NCBI GenBank assembly: GCA_964386405.1
Contig: CAYLRW010000005.1
Span: 1-39,234, forward strand
DNA from: RZYP01 sp964386405
GTDB taxonomy: Bacteria > Bacillota > Negativicutes > Acidaminococcales > Acidaminococcaceae
Direction: 5' to 3'
Length of the DNA: 39,234 nucleotides
A program made the translations under genes and the position numbers. Position 1 is the first letter of the stretch; each line of letters opens with the position of its first letter. The notes under the pieces are model-generated. The model did no database searches, was not told the DNA's origin, and saw nothing but the letters and a program-made list of their open reading frames with translations. Below, one piece after another: positions 30,557-38,473 of the stretch.

Positions 30557-30690
30557 TTAAAAGGGAGTAGTTTTATATATAAAGTCAACATACTGGCAAG
30601 AATGTTTGCCTGGCTTTGTAGCCTGTCAGGGTAACGAGACTTTTGGCATGATTTGTTTGCAACAGATCATGCCGGAAGTCTTTTTTTATT
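30557..30690 (+). promoter_or_regulatory. yybP-ykoY Mn2+ riboswitch with terminator, upstream of the UPF0016 gene
   Basis: This is a near-textbook copy. It has AAAAGGGAGTAG, AGTCAACATACTGGC, GGCTTTGTAGCC, then TGTCAGGGTAACGAGACTTT. The terminator pairs AGACTTTTGGCATGAT with ATCATGCCGGAAGTCT and ends in T7 (about 30681-30688). The terminator's 5' strand is part of the aptamer's closing stem, so Mn2+ binding should allow read-through. The next gene encodes a predicted Mn2+ exporter. Confidence 0.92.
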
Positions 30691-30720
30691 TACTCCAAAA
30701 ATATTGAGAGGATGAAGTGT

Positions 30721-31428
30721 ATGTATTTGGATTTGGTTGCTTTTTTGGTTTCAGCAGGTGCCGTTGTTTTGGCGGAGATGGGGGATAAGACGCAACTTTT
30801 GGCTATGGCGTTTGCAACGAAGTATAAAGCTTCAAAAGTAATGTTGGGTGTTTTTCTTGCAACAATTTTTAATCATGCGCTTGCTGTAGCTGTCGGTAAC
30901 TATATAACTCATTTTCAGTCGGCTGAAATATGGATACAAGGAATTGCTTCCTTATCTTTCATATTTTTTGGTCTTTGGACAATACGCGGAGATAAGCTGG
31001 AAGGAGAAGAGAATCGTACTTCTAAATATGGCGCAGTAGCAACGGTTGCTATTGCCTTCTTTATTGCTGAAATGGGTGATAAAACCCAGCTCGCAACAAT
31101 TGCCCTGGCGACAAAGTTCCCAGAAAATCCTTTGTGGCTTCTTGTGGGTACAACAACTGGCATGATGATTGCTGACGGTATTGGTATTATCGTTGGTATA
31201 GTTATGTGCAAAAGAATTCCTGAAAGAACGATTAAACTTGTATCTGCAGCTGCTTTCATCTTCTTTGGATTTTTGGGTAGCTATAGTGTAGCTAGCGAGA
31301 AATTGCAACTAGAGACAAGTACAATCATTATTGCCCTAACAGCAATTGCTTCCCTTACAGGTGCGATAGCTTTTTATTTGATGAGAAGCAATGACGAAAC
31401 TTCATCATCGCTCTGCGAAGAAGAATAG
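30721..31428 (+). CDS. UPF0016/GDT1-family Mn2+ exporter
   Basis: A 235-residue membrane protein with two homologous halves. Each begins with the family motif E-x-G-D-K-T: AEMGDKTQLLAMAFATKY near residue 18 and AEMGDKTQLATIALATKF near residue 115. Bacterial relatives (MneA, Mnx) export Mn2+, and the eukaryotic TMEM165/GDT1 proteins move Mn2+, Ca2+ and H+. The upstream yybP-ykoY riboswitch strongly supports Mn2+ efflux. ATG 30721 is chosen because GAGAGGA is 8 nt before it; an in-frame ATG at 30712 overlaps the Shine-Dalgarno. Confidence 0.9.
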   Translation: MYLDLVAFLVSAGAVVLAEMGDKTQLLAMAFATKYKASKVMLGVFLATIFNHALAVAVGNYITHFQSAEIWIQGIASLSFIFFGLWTIRGDKLEGEENRTSKYGAVATVAIAFFIAEMGDKTQLATIALATKFPENPLWLLVGTTTGMMIADGIGIIVGIVMCKRIPERTIKLVSAAAFIFFGFLGSYSVASEKLQLETSTIIIALTAIASLTGAIAFYLMRSNDETSSSLCEEE

Positions 31429-31442
31429 CAACAGAATAATAG

Positions 31443-31471
31443 AACGCTCTTGCTGCTGGCAAGGGCGTTTT
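31443..31471 (+). terminator. Terminator after the UPF0016 gene
   Basis: AACGCTCTTGC pairs with GCAAGGGCGTT (one G-U pair) around TGCTG, then TTATT. Confidence 0.8.
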
Positions 31472-31561
31472 ATTGATTTTATGTAAACGTACTGACCAAT
31501 TATTACTACAAAAATTTGAAATGTACTGAAATATCAAACAAATATGAAGAGCCTTTTTAAA

Positions 31562-31584
31562 ATCATATTTTCATATGATATAAT
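31562..31584 (+). promoter_or_regulatory. Promoter with palindrome upstream of the NSS transporter
   Basis: TATAAT at 31579-31584 is preceded by TGA, an extended -10. An inverted repeat ATCATAT-TTTC-ATATGAT overlaps its upstream side, as a repressor operator would. No good -35 box is seen. Confidence 0.5.
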
Positions 31585-31654
31585 TATCTAAATAACATCT
31601 TTTTAGAGGCAACACTAAAAAGATTAACTAAGATATTAAAGGGGCTGTAATTTA

Positions 31655-33013
31655 ATGGACAGGGGCATGTTCTCATCTGGCTTAGCTGTTTTTTTTGCGA
31701 CTTTAGGGTCTGCGGTGGGTTTAGGAAATATTTGGAAGTTCCCGTATCTGACAGGACAATTTGGTGGCGGGGCTTTTCTAATGGTTTATTTGCTTTGTAT
31801 CATCTTTGTTGGTTTGCCTGTTATGTTAAGCGAGTTTTATTTGGGAAGAAAATCACGTAAAGGTGCTGTAGGTGCATTTGCGACGTTGGCACCAGGCACT
31901 GGCGGCAAATTCATTGGTAAGATGGGAGTTGCTTCTTCTTATTTAATAATGTTTTTTTACAGTTGTGTAGCTGGCTGGGTCTATTATTATTTGATCAAAG
32001 CAATTAGTGGCGATTTCTCTGAAATTACCATGGAAACTGCTAAGACTCAATTTGGTTCCGTTGTTATTGGACCGCTGACACCGATTTTTTGGCAGTTTGT
32101 AGTAATGGCTGTAGTTTCGGCGATCTTGATTATGGGTATCAAGAACGGTATTGAGCGTGTAACGAAAACATTAATGCCTGTATTATTCATTTTAATAATT
32201 ATTTGTGATATAAGAGCGCTTTCGCTACCGGGAGCAATGGACGGAGTGAGATTTCTTTTTGAGGTAGATTTTAGTAAACTTACTGGTGCTGCCATTTTGA
32301 CTGCTTTGGGGCTCGCATTTTTTAAACTCTCCCTTGGTATTGGCACGATGATAACTTATGCAAGTTATTTTACCAAGGATAATAATCTTTTAGGGACAGC
32401 AGCAAAAGTTGCTTTATCAGATACGCTTGTATCCTTATTAGCTGGCTTGGCAATTTTCCCAACAGTGTTTTCTTTTGGTTTAGAGCCGGGAGCAGGACCG
32501 GGGTTGTTATTTATGACGATTCCGTTGGTATTTTCGCAGATGCCTTTTGGTAATCTCTTGCTCATTGCATTTTTCTTTTTGACTTCTATTGCCGCTACAA
32601 CAGCTATGCTTTCGCTAGTTGAAGTACCTGTTGCCTATATGACAGAAGAAAAGGGTATTTCCAGAACGATAGCAGTTCTTATTAATGGACTTATTATTTT
32701 TGTAGTTGGTATTTTAGCAACTTTATCTGCTGATAAGGCAAGCTTGCTTGGAGATGTTACCTTTATGGGCAGAGGCTTTTTTGATTGGTTTGATTATTTG
32801 TCCTCCAATATTTTGATGCCTTTAGGTGGTTTGTTGATTGTCATATTTATGAGTTATGTTGTTGACAGAAAGAGCATCAAGGAAGAATTGACTAATAACG
32901 GTTCGCTTAACTTAAACAGAATTTTACCTTTTTTCTTTATTGTTATCCGTTATGTTACTCCGGCTTTATTAATAATAATTTTTCTCAATGCAGTCGGTGT
33001 GATAAAATTATAA
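31655..33013 (+). CDS. Sodium:neurotransmitter-symporter (NSS) family amino-acid transporter
   Basis: A 452-residue LeuT-fold transporter with about 11-12 membrane helices. The helix-1 signature ATLGSAVGLGNIWKFPYLTG (about residues 16-35) is the family's Na+/substrate-binding segment. It is followed by GGGAFLMVYLLCIIFVGLPV and an unwound helix-6-like region near residues 215-240 (LGLAFFKLSLGIGTMITYAS). Bacterial NSS proteins of this length (TnaT, MhsT, Tyt1) import tryptophan, tyrosine or other neutral amino acids with Na+. The exact substrate is not evident. Monocistronic between terminators. Confidence 0.9.
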   Translation: MDRGMFSSGLAVFFATLGSAVGLGNIWKFPYLTGQFGGGAFLMVYLLCIIFVGLPVMLSEFYLGRKSRKGAVGAFATLAPGTGGKFIGKMGVASSYLIMFFYSCVAGWVYYYLIKAISGDFSEITMETAKTQFGSVVIGPLTPIFWQFVVMAVVSAILIMGIKNGIERVTKTLMPVLFILIIICDIRALSLPGAMDGVRFLFEVDFSKLTGAAILTALGLAFFKLSLGIGTMITYASYFTKDNNLLGTAAKVALSDTLVSLLAGLAIFPTVFSFGLEPGAGPGLLFMTIPLVFSQMPFGNLLLIAFFFLTSIAATTAMLSLVEVPVAYMTEEKGISRTIAVLINGLIIFVVGILATLSADKASLLGDVTFMGRGFFDWFDYLSSNILMPLGGLLIVIFMSYVVDRKSIKEELTNNGSLNLNRILPFFFIVIRYVTPALLIIIFLNAVGVIKL

Positions 33014-33034
33014 TCAAAAAGATAATGTTTTTTA

Positions 33035-33067
33035 AAGACACCCGATTGTAAAAATCGGGTGTCTTTC
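33035..33067 (+). terminator. Terminator after the NSS transporter gene
   Basis: AAAGACACCCGATT pairs with AATCGGGTGTCTTT around GTAAA; a perfect GC-containing stem. Confidence 0.93.
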
Positions 33068-33100
33068 TCATAAATAGACAGTTTATACAGACAGAAGCAT

Positions 33101-33129
33101 TTGCAATTTATTTGGTATTGCAGTATAAT
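33101..33129 (+). promoter_or_regulatory. Promoter of the NiaP-like gene
   Basis: TTGCAA at 33101-33106, a 17-bp spacer and a perfect TATAAT at 33124-33129. Confidence 0.75.
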
Positions 33130-33186
33130 CCCAATAATTAATTATAACGACATAAGCAAAAATGCAGTACAAAGGAGAGATGGACT

Positions 33187-34503
33187 ATGTTACTGAAAAG
33201 ATTGGAGGCACTTCCTGTAGGAAGTTTTCACTATCGCCTGCTGATCCTGACAGGTTTAGGTTGGATGTTTGATGCGATGGATACAGGACTTATTTCCTTT
33301 GTATTACCAGTACTGGCCAAAGAGTGGAATCTTACGCAAAGCGAAATGGGTATGATTGGCAGCGTTGGTTTATTGGGTATGGCTTTTGGTGCTGTTATTG
33401 CAGGTACAATTGCTGATAAAATCGGGCGCAAAGGTGTTTTTTCACTGACACTATTTTTATACAGTCTGGCTACAGGATTGTGCGCCTTGTCCTGGAATTT
33501 CGAATCATTACTGGTTTTTCGATTTTTTGTAGGATTTGGTCTGGGCGGTGAGCTGCCAGTTGCGGCTACACTTGTCTCTGAGTATGCTCCTACGAAGGTC
33601 AGAGGCCGTTTTATCGTATTACTTGAAAGTTTTTGGGGCTTAGGCTGGATTGTTGCTGCCTGCATAGCTTATTGGTTTATTCCTGTTTATGGGTGGCACT
33701 GGGCTTTTATTATCGGAGCAATGCCTGCTCTTTATGTCTTTGTTATCCGTATCGGCATGCCTGAATCTGTCAGATATCTTCTGTCTAAAGGCAGAACTGA
33801 AGAAGCAGAAACAATTGTCAGGGAGTTGGAGGCAAAAGCCGGAGTATTGGCACCTACTTTTAGTAAAGAAGCAGAGTCGACTGAACAAAAAAATTATGAG
33901 CCCAATTTAGCCTCAATTTGGTCAGGACGTTTTTTAAAGCGAACGGTAATGCTTTGGATTGCTTGGTTTGGCATAGTATTCACTTATTATGGGATTTTTA
34001 CCTGGCTGCCCTCTTTAGTCTACAATCAAGGATTCACTTTTATAAAAACTTTTGAATATGTCTTTATCATGACTTTGGCACAGCTGCCTGGCTATTTTAC
34101 CGCTGCGTGGCTTGTAGAAATCATAGGCAGAAAATATACTTTGTCGCTGTTTCTTCTGATGACAGGTGTGGCAAGCTATTTTTTCGGTCAGGCAAATACA
34201 GTTGCTGCGATCGTAAGCTGGGGCTGCATTATGTCTTTCTTTAACTTAGGTGCCTGGGGTGTTATCTATACTTATACGCCCGAGTTATACCCAACCTCAA
34301 TAAGGGCATTCGGCAGTGGTTGGGCTGCCGGAGTTGGCCGGATGGGCGGCATGTTGGCACCAGCAATGGTAGGCGTTCTTCTGCAGCAAGGCATGAAGAT
34401 GGATGCGGTTTTCCATATGTTTACAGCTGTGTTGGTTTTTGTGTCATTCATGATTATTTTGCTCGGTATTGAAACTAAACAAAAAGATTTAGAGAATATT
34501 TGA
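33187..34503 (+). CDS. niaP: MFS transporter similar to the niacin transporter NiaP
   Basis: A 438-residue MFS protein with 12 predicted helices. It resembles B. subtilis NiaP (YceI) along its length: GLGWMFDAMDTG, GLGGELPVAATLVSE, VLLESFWGLGWIVAA, FEYVFIMTLAQLPGYFTAAW and SFFNLGAWGVIYTYTPELYP all have close counterparts there. The MFS loop motif is AGTIADKIGRKG. NiaP imports nicotinate (nicotinamide in some species), so NAD-precursor uptake is the best call. Aromatic-acid transporters of the same branch are the alternative. It has its own promoter; no NAD genes adjoin it. AAAGGAGAG lies ahead of ATG 33187. Confidence 0.75.
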   Translation: MLLKRLEALPVGSFHYRLLILTGLGWMFDAMDTGLISFVLPVLAKEWNLTQSEMGMIGSVGLLGMAFGAVIAGTIADKIGRKGVFSLTLFLYSLATGLCALSWNFESLLVFRFFVGFGLGGELPVAATLVSEYAPTKVRGRFIVLLESFWGLGWIVAACIAYWFIPVYGWHWAFIIGAMPALYVFVIRIGMPESVRYLLSKGRTEEAETIVRELEAKAGVLAPTFSKEAESTEQKNYEPNLASIWSGRFLKRTVMLWIAWFGIVFTYYGIFTWLPSLVYNQGFTFIKTFEYVFIMTLAQLPGYFTAAWLVEIIGRKYTLSLFLLMTGVASYFFGQANTVAAIVSWGCIMSFFNLGAWGVIYTYTPELYPTSIRAFGSGWAAGVGRMGGMLAPAMVGVLLQQGMKMDAVFHMFTAVLVFVSFMIILLGIETKQKDLENI

Positions 34504-34587
34504 AGGAATTAAGAAATAAGAGGTAAGAGTCAAAACCTAATAAATTACTCATCTTATACTATTAAAAGGACAAGCTAACACTCTGAC

Positions 34588-34616
34588 TTGAAAAAACCAT
34601 CGTATATACTTGTAAT
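34588..34616 (+). promoter_or_regulatory. Promoter of the small GGDEF gene
   Basis: TTGAAA at 34588-34593, a 17-bp spacer and TGTAAT at 34611-34616, about 95 nt before the start codon. The leader also has an imperfect palindrome around GTTATACAATTTATAC (34628-34645). Confidence 0.4.
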
Positions 34617-34712
34617 AAAGTGTAAAAAGTTATACAATTTATACTAAAGGTTGTCAACTGGGTTTAAAGGGATTTTTGTGCCTGTTCTTGTTTTTAGGAA
34701 GTGAGGTTCGAA

Positions 34713-35390
34713 ATGAAGAGATTTTTCATAAGAAATATTTCTTTACTTTCAGGCTTATTAGGAGCTGTTTGTGCAGTGTTATTTTCTTTATTGCACTACT
34801 ATGGCAGCAAATATGTTTCTGATTTATATAGCTTTATCGTGGTTTTGACAATTATCGTATTTACTGCTGCCGGTATCTTTATTGGATGTTCTTTTGCAAG
34901 GTTAAAGCGAACAGCAATGCTTGATGATCTCACGCAATTATGGAATAAGCGCTACTTCAATATAAGATTGTCTGAGGAATTAGAAAGAAGCAAAAGAAAA
35001 GGTGCTCCGCTCTGTCTGGCATATGTGGATATTGACGATTTTAAAATAATTAATGATAAGTTTGGCCATGTTGTCGGTGATACTGTTTTAGTTAATATGG
35101 CGGATATTTTTAAGAGAAACACCAGAAACCTTGATATCGTATCCCGCTGGGGCGGCGATGAATTTGTGATAATTTTCCCTGATACTACGCCAAGATACGG
35201 TTTTATAATAGCAAACCGTTTAAAAAAAGCGGTTTCAGCAAGCAAGGACTGTTGTTATACTACAATCAGTATTGGTTTTGTTGACATCCATGCTGATTGG
35301 GATGTCGATGATATCTTGAGAGAAGTTGATTTTCTGTTACAAAAAGCCAAAGAAACCAAAAACTCCGTTGCTTCATCAGAATTTAACTGA
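34713..35390 (+). CDS. Small membrane diguanylate cyclase
   Basis: A 225-residue protein made of two membrane helices (about residues 9-27 and 37-62) and one GGDEF domain (about 70-220). The start of the domain (DDLTQLWNKRYF), the substrate region (VDIDDFKIINDKFGH) and the signature SRWGGDEF are intact. RNLD five residues before it is a complete RxxD inhibitory site, so product feedback is expected. No large sensor domain is present, so input would come through the membrane or a partner. ATG 34713 follows GTGAGGT; an in-frame GTG at 34701 is less likely. Confidence 0.88.
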   Translation: MKRFFIRNISLLSGLLGAVCAVLFSLLHYYGSKYVSDLYSFIVVLTIIVFTAAGIFIGCSFARLKRTAMLDDLTQLWNKRYFNIRLSEELERSKRKGAPLCLAYVDIDDFKIINDKFGHVVGDTVLVNMADIFKRNTRNLDIVSRWGGDEFVIIFPDTTPRYGFIIANRLKKAVSASKDCCYTTISIGFVDIHADWDVDDILREVDFLLQKAKETKNSVASSEFN

Positions 35391-35415
35391 AATTGCACTT
35401 TTTAAAATAAATATA

Positions 35416-35444
35416 TTGTTTTATACAAAGCTATATGCTATAAT
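35416..35444 (+). promoter_or_regulatory. Promoter of the NiCo riboswitch transcript
   Basis: TTGTTT at 35416-35421, a 17-bp spacer and TATAAT at 35439-35444, preceded by TGC (extended -10). Confidence 0.75.
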
Positions 35445-35486
35445 TTCGAAAAGCCTCTTTGCACTGCATAGAAAACTACAGTACAA

Positions 35487-35582
35487 ACTGAGCAGGCGGT
35501 TAACGAAAGTTAATGCGGCTGGGCCAAAATTGGCAACAGGACTTCAAGCCTGTGGGACAGTAAAATGTTCCACGGGCTTTTT
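35487..35582 (+). promoter_or_regulatory. NiCo (czcD-type) riboswitch with terminator
   Basis: The conserved blocks of this class appear in order: ACTGAGCAGGC (35488-35498), GCGGCTGGGCC (35515-35525), GGCAACAGGACTT (from 35532) and CCTGTGGGACAG (35549-35560). The terminator pairs AAGCCTGTGGGACA (35546-35559) with TGTTCCACGGGCTT (35566-35579) and ends in T's. It therefore shares a strand with the aptamer. Metal binding should block the terminator and switch the gene on. Published work assigns Ni2+/Co2+ and later Fe2+ as ligands. Confidence 0.92.
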
Positions 35583-35625
35583 TATATTCATTTATATATA
35601 TCTTGATATCTGGGGAGAGAATTTT

Positions 35626-38157
35626 ATGATTGGCTTAGATGAACAAATACAAAACGGCTTAACGACTGAACAAGCAAAAAAACTTCAGCTACAATTTGGC
35701 AAAAATGAACTAGTACCTAAAAAAGAGGAAAGTATTTTAGTAAAAATGTTTCATGTTGTTTGCGAACCAATGTTTTTATTGTTGATTGCGGCATCAGTTA
35801 TTTACTTCCTTCTGGGTGAGCCTAAAGATGGCGCAATTATGCTCATATTTGTTGTTGCCGTGATTGGAATTGAAGTTATACAAGAATGGCGGACAGATAA
35901 GACCTTGGCGGCACTTAAGGATTTGTCTGCTCCACGTATTAATGTTTTGCGAGATGGTGTGGAACAAACAATCAACAGTGCAGATTTGGTTCCAGGCGAT
36001 ATAATGTTTGTGGTTGAGGGGCTGAAAGTTCCTGCCGATGGTGTTGTTTTAAAAGCCAGCACTTTGCTTCTTGACGAGTCATCTCTTACAGGTGAATCAG
36101 TGGGAGTTTGGAAAATAACCAGCGAAGAAGTTGAGCCAGACAGCAGAGAATACTGGCGCAGAGACTATTGTTATGCTGGTACACTTGTAACACAAGGCAC
36201 AGGAACGATTTTAGTTGACAAGATTGGTGCCTCAACTGAATACGGAAAAATTTGCAAGGACGTTGTAACAGCTCCAAGCATACAGACCCCGCTGCAAAAG
36301 CAAACTGAAAAAATGGTCAAATCTTTCGGAACGTTTGCAATGATTTTATTTGCTCTTGTCGGTATTGCCACTTATCTTAATTTACCGGACCACGCTTTTA
36401 AGGATAGGATCATAGAAAGCATTCTCGGGGGGATAACCTTGGCTATGGCGATGATCCCAGAAGAATTTCCCGTTATTTTAACTGTGTTTTTGTCTATGGG
36501 TGCCTGGCGTTTGGCAAGAAAACAATCGCTTGTAAGAAAACTGCCGTCTGTTGAAACATTAGGAGCTGTATCCGTACTTTGCGTTGATAAAACCGGCACA
36601 ATTACCATGAACCAGATGAAGGTGCAGGATAGCTGGAATCCGTCTGGTGATGACAAAAAGTTAAACAAAGTTATGGGCATGGCTTGCAAGGCAGATGCCT
36701 ATGATCCTATGGAAAAAGCGATGATTGTTTTTTGCGAAGAACAGGGAATCTCCAGGGAAGAGCTCTTTGGTAGTGAACTTGTTAAGGAATATCCTTTTAC
36801 CAACGAAACAAAGATGATGGGTAACGTTTGGGCTCAAGAAGGTAAAATTATTGTTACCGCAAAAGGATCACCGGAGAGAATTTTACAACTTTGTGCACTA
36901 ACACAATTGGAATTGGCGCATGTAGAAAATAAAATCAACACTATGGCAGAAAGAGGACTTAGAGTCATAGCGGTTGGTGAAATGGTTTTGGCAAATATAG
37001 ATGATGTACCGGAAAATCTTGTAGAGTGCAAGCTGGAATTTTGCGGTGTTGTTGGGCTGGCGGATCCTCCAAGGGATTCTGTAAAACAAGATATAGAAAC
37101 CTGTATTAATGCCGGGGTAAGAGTTGTCATGATAACTGGTGACAACGGTATCACTGCCAGTGCGATTGCCAGACAGATAGGCATGGCGGACAGCGATAAA
37201 ATTATCACCGGCGATGAGATTGATAAAATGGATCAGGAAGAATTGAAGGAAAAAATCAAGAATGTCAGCATTTTTTCACGCGTTATTCCTGAACACAAAA
37301 TGCGTATAGTACAGGCCTTTAAAGCGAATGGGGAAATTGTGGCTATGACAGGAGACGGTGTCAATGATGCGCCGGCGCTTAAATATGCGGATATAGGTAT
37401 AGCTATGGGTAAGCGTGGTTCAGAAGTTGCCCGTGAAGCTGCCGATTTGATTTTACTGGATGATAATTTTTCTACTATAGTTGATACGATAAAAGACGGC
37501 AGAAGGATCTATGATAATATCAAAAGGGCGTTTGGCTACGTTATTGTCATTCATATTCCAATTGCGTTTGCAGCTTTATTGGCACCTTTATTGGGAATTA
37601 ATCCAACCTGTTTGCTATTATTACCTGTACATGTAGTACTTTTAGAACTTGTAATTGATCCTACCTGCTCAATTGTCTTGGAGCGGCAGCCAGCTGAAAG
37701 AGACGTCATGGATAGACCTCCACGCAAGACAGATGAAAAACTTATTAATCTTAATAGTTTAACAAAGAGCCTTTTCCAAGGCTTTGCGATATTTGGGGCA
37801 GCATTTGGCACTTATTTGGTTTTCCTGGAGCAATCTCCAGATAATGCAGCTTTGGCAAGAACAATGGGTTTAACGATTATGTTTATAGCAAATATGCTGC
37901 TTGTTCACGTCAATAGTTCAGAATCGGAACTCGCGATTCAATCTGTCTTGCGCCTTAGAAGGGATAAAGTGATCGCAGCTGTTAATATCGGCGTAATTTT
38001 GGGCTTAATTATAATGCTTTATACACCTGTTGCGGAGGTTCTTAAACTTGCTCCGCTTACTTGCCCAGAGATACTTTTAGCTGTTGGAATTGCCTGTGCT
38101 TCAGTATTGTGGTACGAAATAGTGAAAATAGTTAGATTTTTTCTGCACAGGAAGTAA
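35626..38157 (+). CDS. P-type cation-transporting ATPase under NiCo-riboswitch control
   Basis: An 843-residue P-type ATPase resembling the Ca2+-ATPase branch. Motifs in order are LLDESSLTGES (actuator), M4 MAMIPEEFPVILTVF, VLCVDKTGTITMNQ (phosphorylated Asp), TAKGSPERIL (nucleotide), VMITGDNGITA and MTGDGVNDAPAL. M4 has PEEFP instead of the PEGLP of Ca2+ pumps or the CPC/SPC of copper and cobalt pumps. M6 reads LELVIDPTCSIVLERQ, placing Asp and Cys where SERCA has acidic ligands. Together with the riboswitch this suggests export of a transition metal (Co2+, Ni2+ or Fe2+). ATG 35626 has GGGGAGAG upstream; the open frame before it lies over the riboswitch. Confidence 0.9.
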   Translation: MIGLDEQIQNGLTTEQAKKLQLQFGKNELVPKKEESILVKMFHVVCEPMFLLLIAASVIYFLLGEPKDGAIMLIFVVAVIGIEVIQEWRTDKTLAALKDLSAPRINVLRDGVEQTINSADLVPGDIMFVVEGLKVPADGVVLKASTLLLDESSLTGESVGVWKITSEEVEPDSREYWRRDYCYAGTLVTQGTGTILVDKIGASTEYGKICKDVVTAPSIQTPLQKQTEKMVKSFGTFAMILFALVGIATYLNLPDHAFKDRIIESILGGITLAMAMIPEEFPVILTVFLSMGAWRLARKQSLVRKLPSVETLGAVSVLCVDKTGTITMNQMKVQDSWNPSGDDKKLNKVMGMACKADAYDPMEKAMIVFCEEQGISREELFGSELVKEYPFTNETKMMGNVWAQEGKIIVTAKGSPERILQLCALTQLELAHVENKINTMAERGLRVIAVGEMVLANIDDVPENLVECKLEFCGVVGLADPPRDSVKQDIETCINAGVRVVMITGDNGITASAIARQIGMADSDKIITGDEIDKMDQEELKEKIKNVSIFSRVIPEHKMRIVQAFKANGEIVAMTGDGVNDAPALKYADIGIAMGKRGSEVAREAADLILLDDNFSTIVDTIKDGRRIYDNIKRAFGYVIVIHIPIAFAALLAPLLGINPTCLLLLPVHVVLLELVIDPTCSIVLERQPAERDVMDRPPRKTDEKLINLNSLTKSLFQGFAIFGAAFGTYLVFLEQSPDNAALARTMGLTIMFIANMLLVHVNSSESELAIQSVLRLRRDKVIAAVNIGVILGLIIMLYTPVAEVLKLAPLTCPEILLAVGIACASVLWYEIVKIVRFFLHRK

Positions 38158-38202
38158 GATATTTTTCTTTTAGTTTTTAGCAGTAAGGGAGTCTGTAGTT
38201 AT

Positions 38203-38230
38203 TGACAACTATGGACAAGAGAACTACAAT
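38203..38230 (+). promoter_or_regulatory. Promoter of tRNA-Val
   Basis: TTGACA at 38203-38208, a 16-bp spacer and TACAAT at 38225-38230, ending 11 nt before the tRNA. Confidence 0.75.
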
Positions 38231-38241
38231 TAATTTGTTTA

Positions 38242-38318
38242 GGGGTTATAGCTCAGTTGGTTAGAGCGCTTCGTTCACATCGAAGAGGTCCCCGGTTCGA
38301 ACCCGTGTAACCCCACCA
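38242..38318 (+). tRNA. tRNA-Val (anticodon CAC)
   Basis: A full cloverleaf with encoded CCA. The acceptor is GGGGTTA/TAACCCC, the D-stem GCTC/GAGC and the anticodon stem CTTCG/CGAAG with loop TTCACAT, giving anticodon CAC (codon GUG). The T-loop is TTCGAAC. The T-stem CCCGG/CCGTG has one C-U mismatch at 50:64, where CCGGG would be expected. Single gene with its own promoter and terminator. Confidence 0.95.
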
Positions 38319-38326
38319 GTAAATTT

Positions 38327-38357
38327 ATGCCTCCTGATTTTTCAGGAGGCATTTTTA
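38327..38357 (+). terminator. Terminator of tRNA-Val
   Basis: ATGCCTCCTGA, loop TTTT, TCAGGAGGCAT, then TTTTATT: an 11-bp perfect stem. Confidence 0.95.
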
Positions 38358-38473
38358 TTGAAATTACAAACAATTCAAAATGTGGTTTAGAAAGCAATTT
38401 CAAAACAAAACATGATATGATAAAATAATCAATGTGTGTGATTTTACTTATATATATTAAGGAGAGGATTTTT

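Noticed and set aside
35326..35625. N-terminal extension of about 100 residues on the P-type ATPase.
   Set aside because: The open frame runs back over the promoter, NiCo riboswitch and terminator and into the GGDEF gene. ATG 35626 has a strong Shine-Dalgarno and begins like related pumps.
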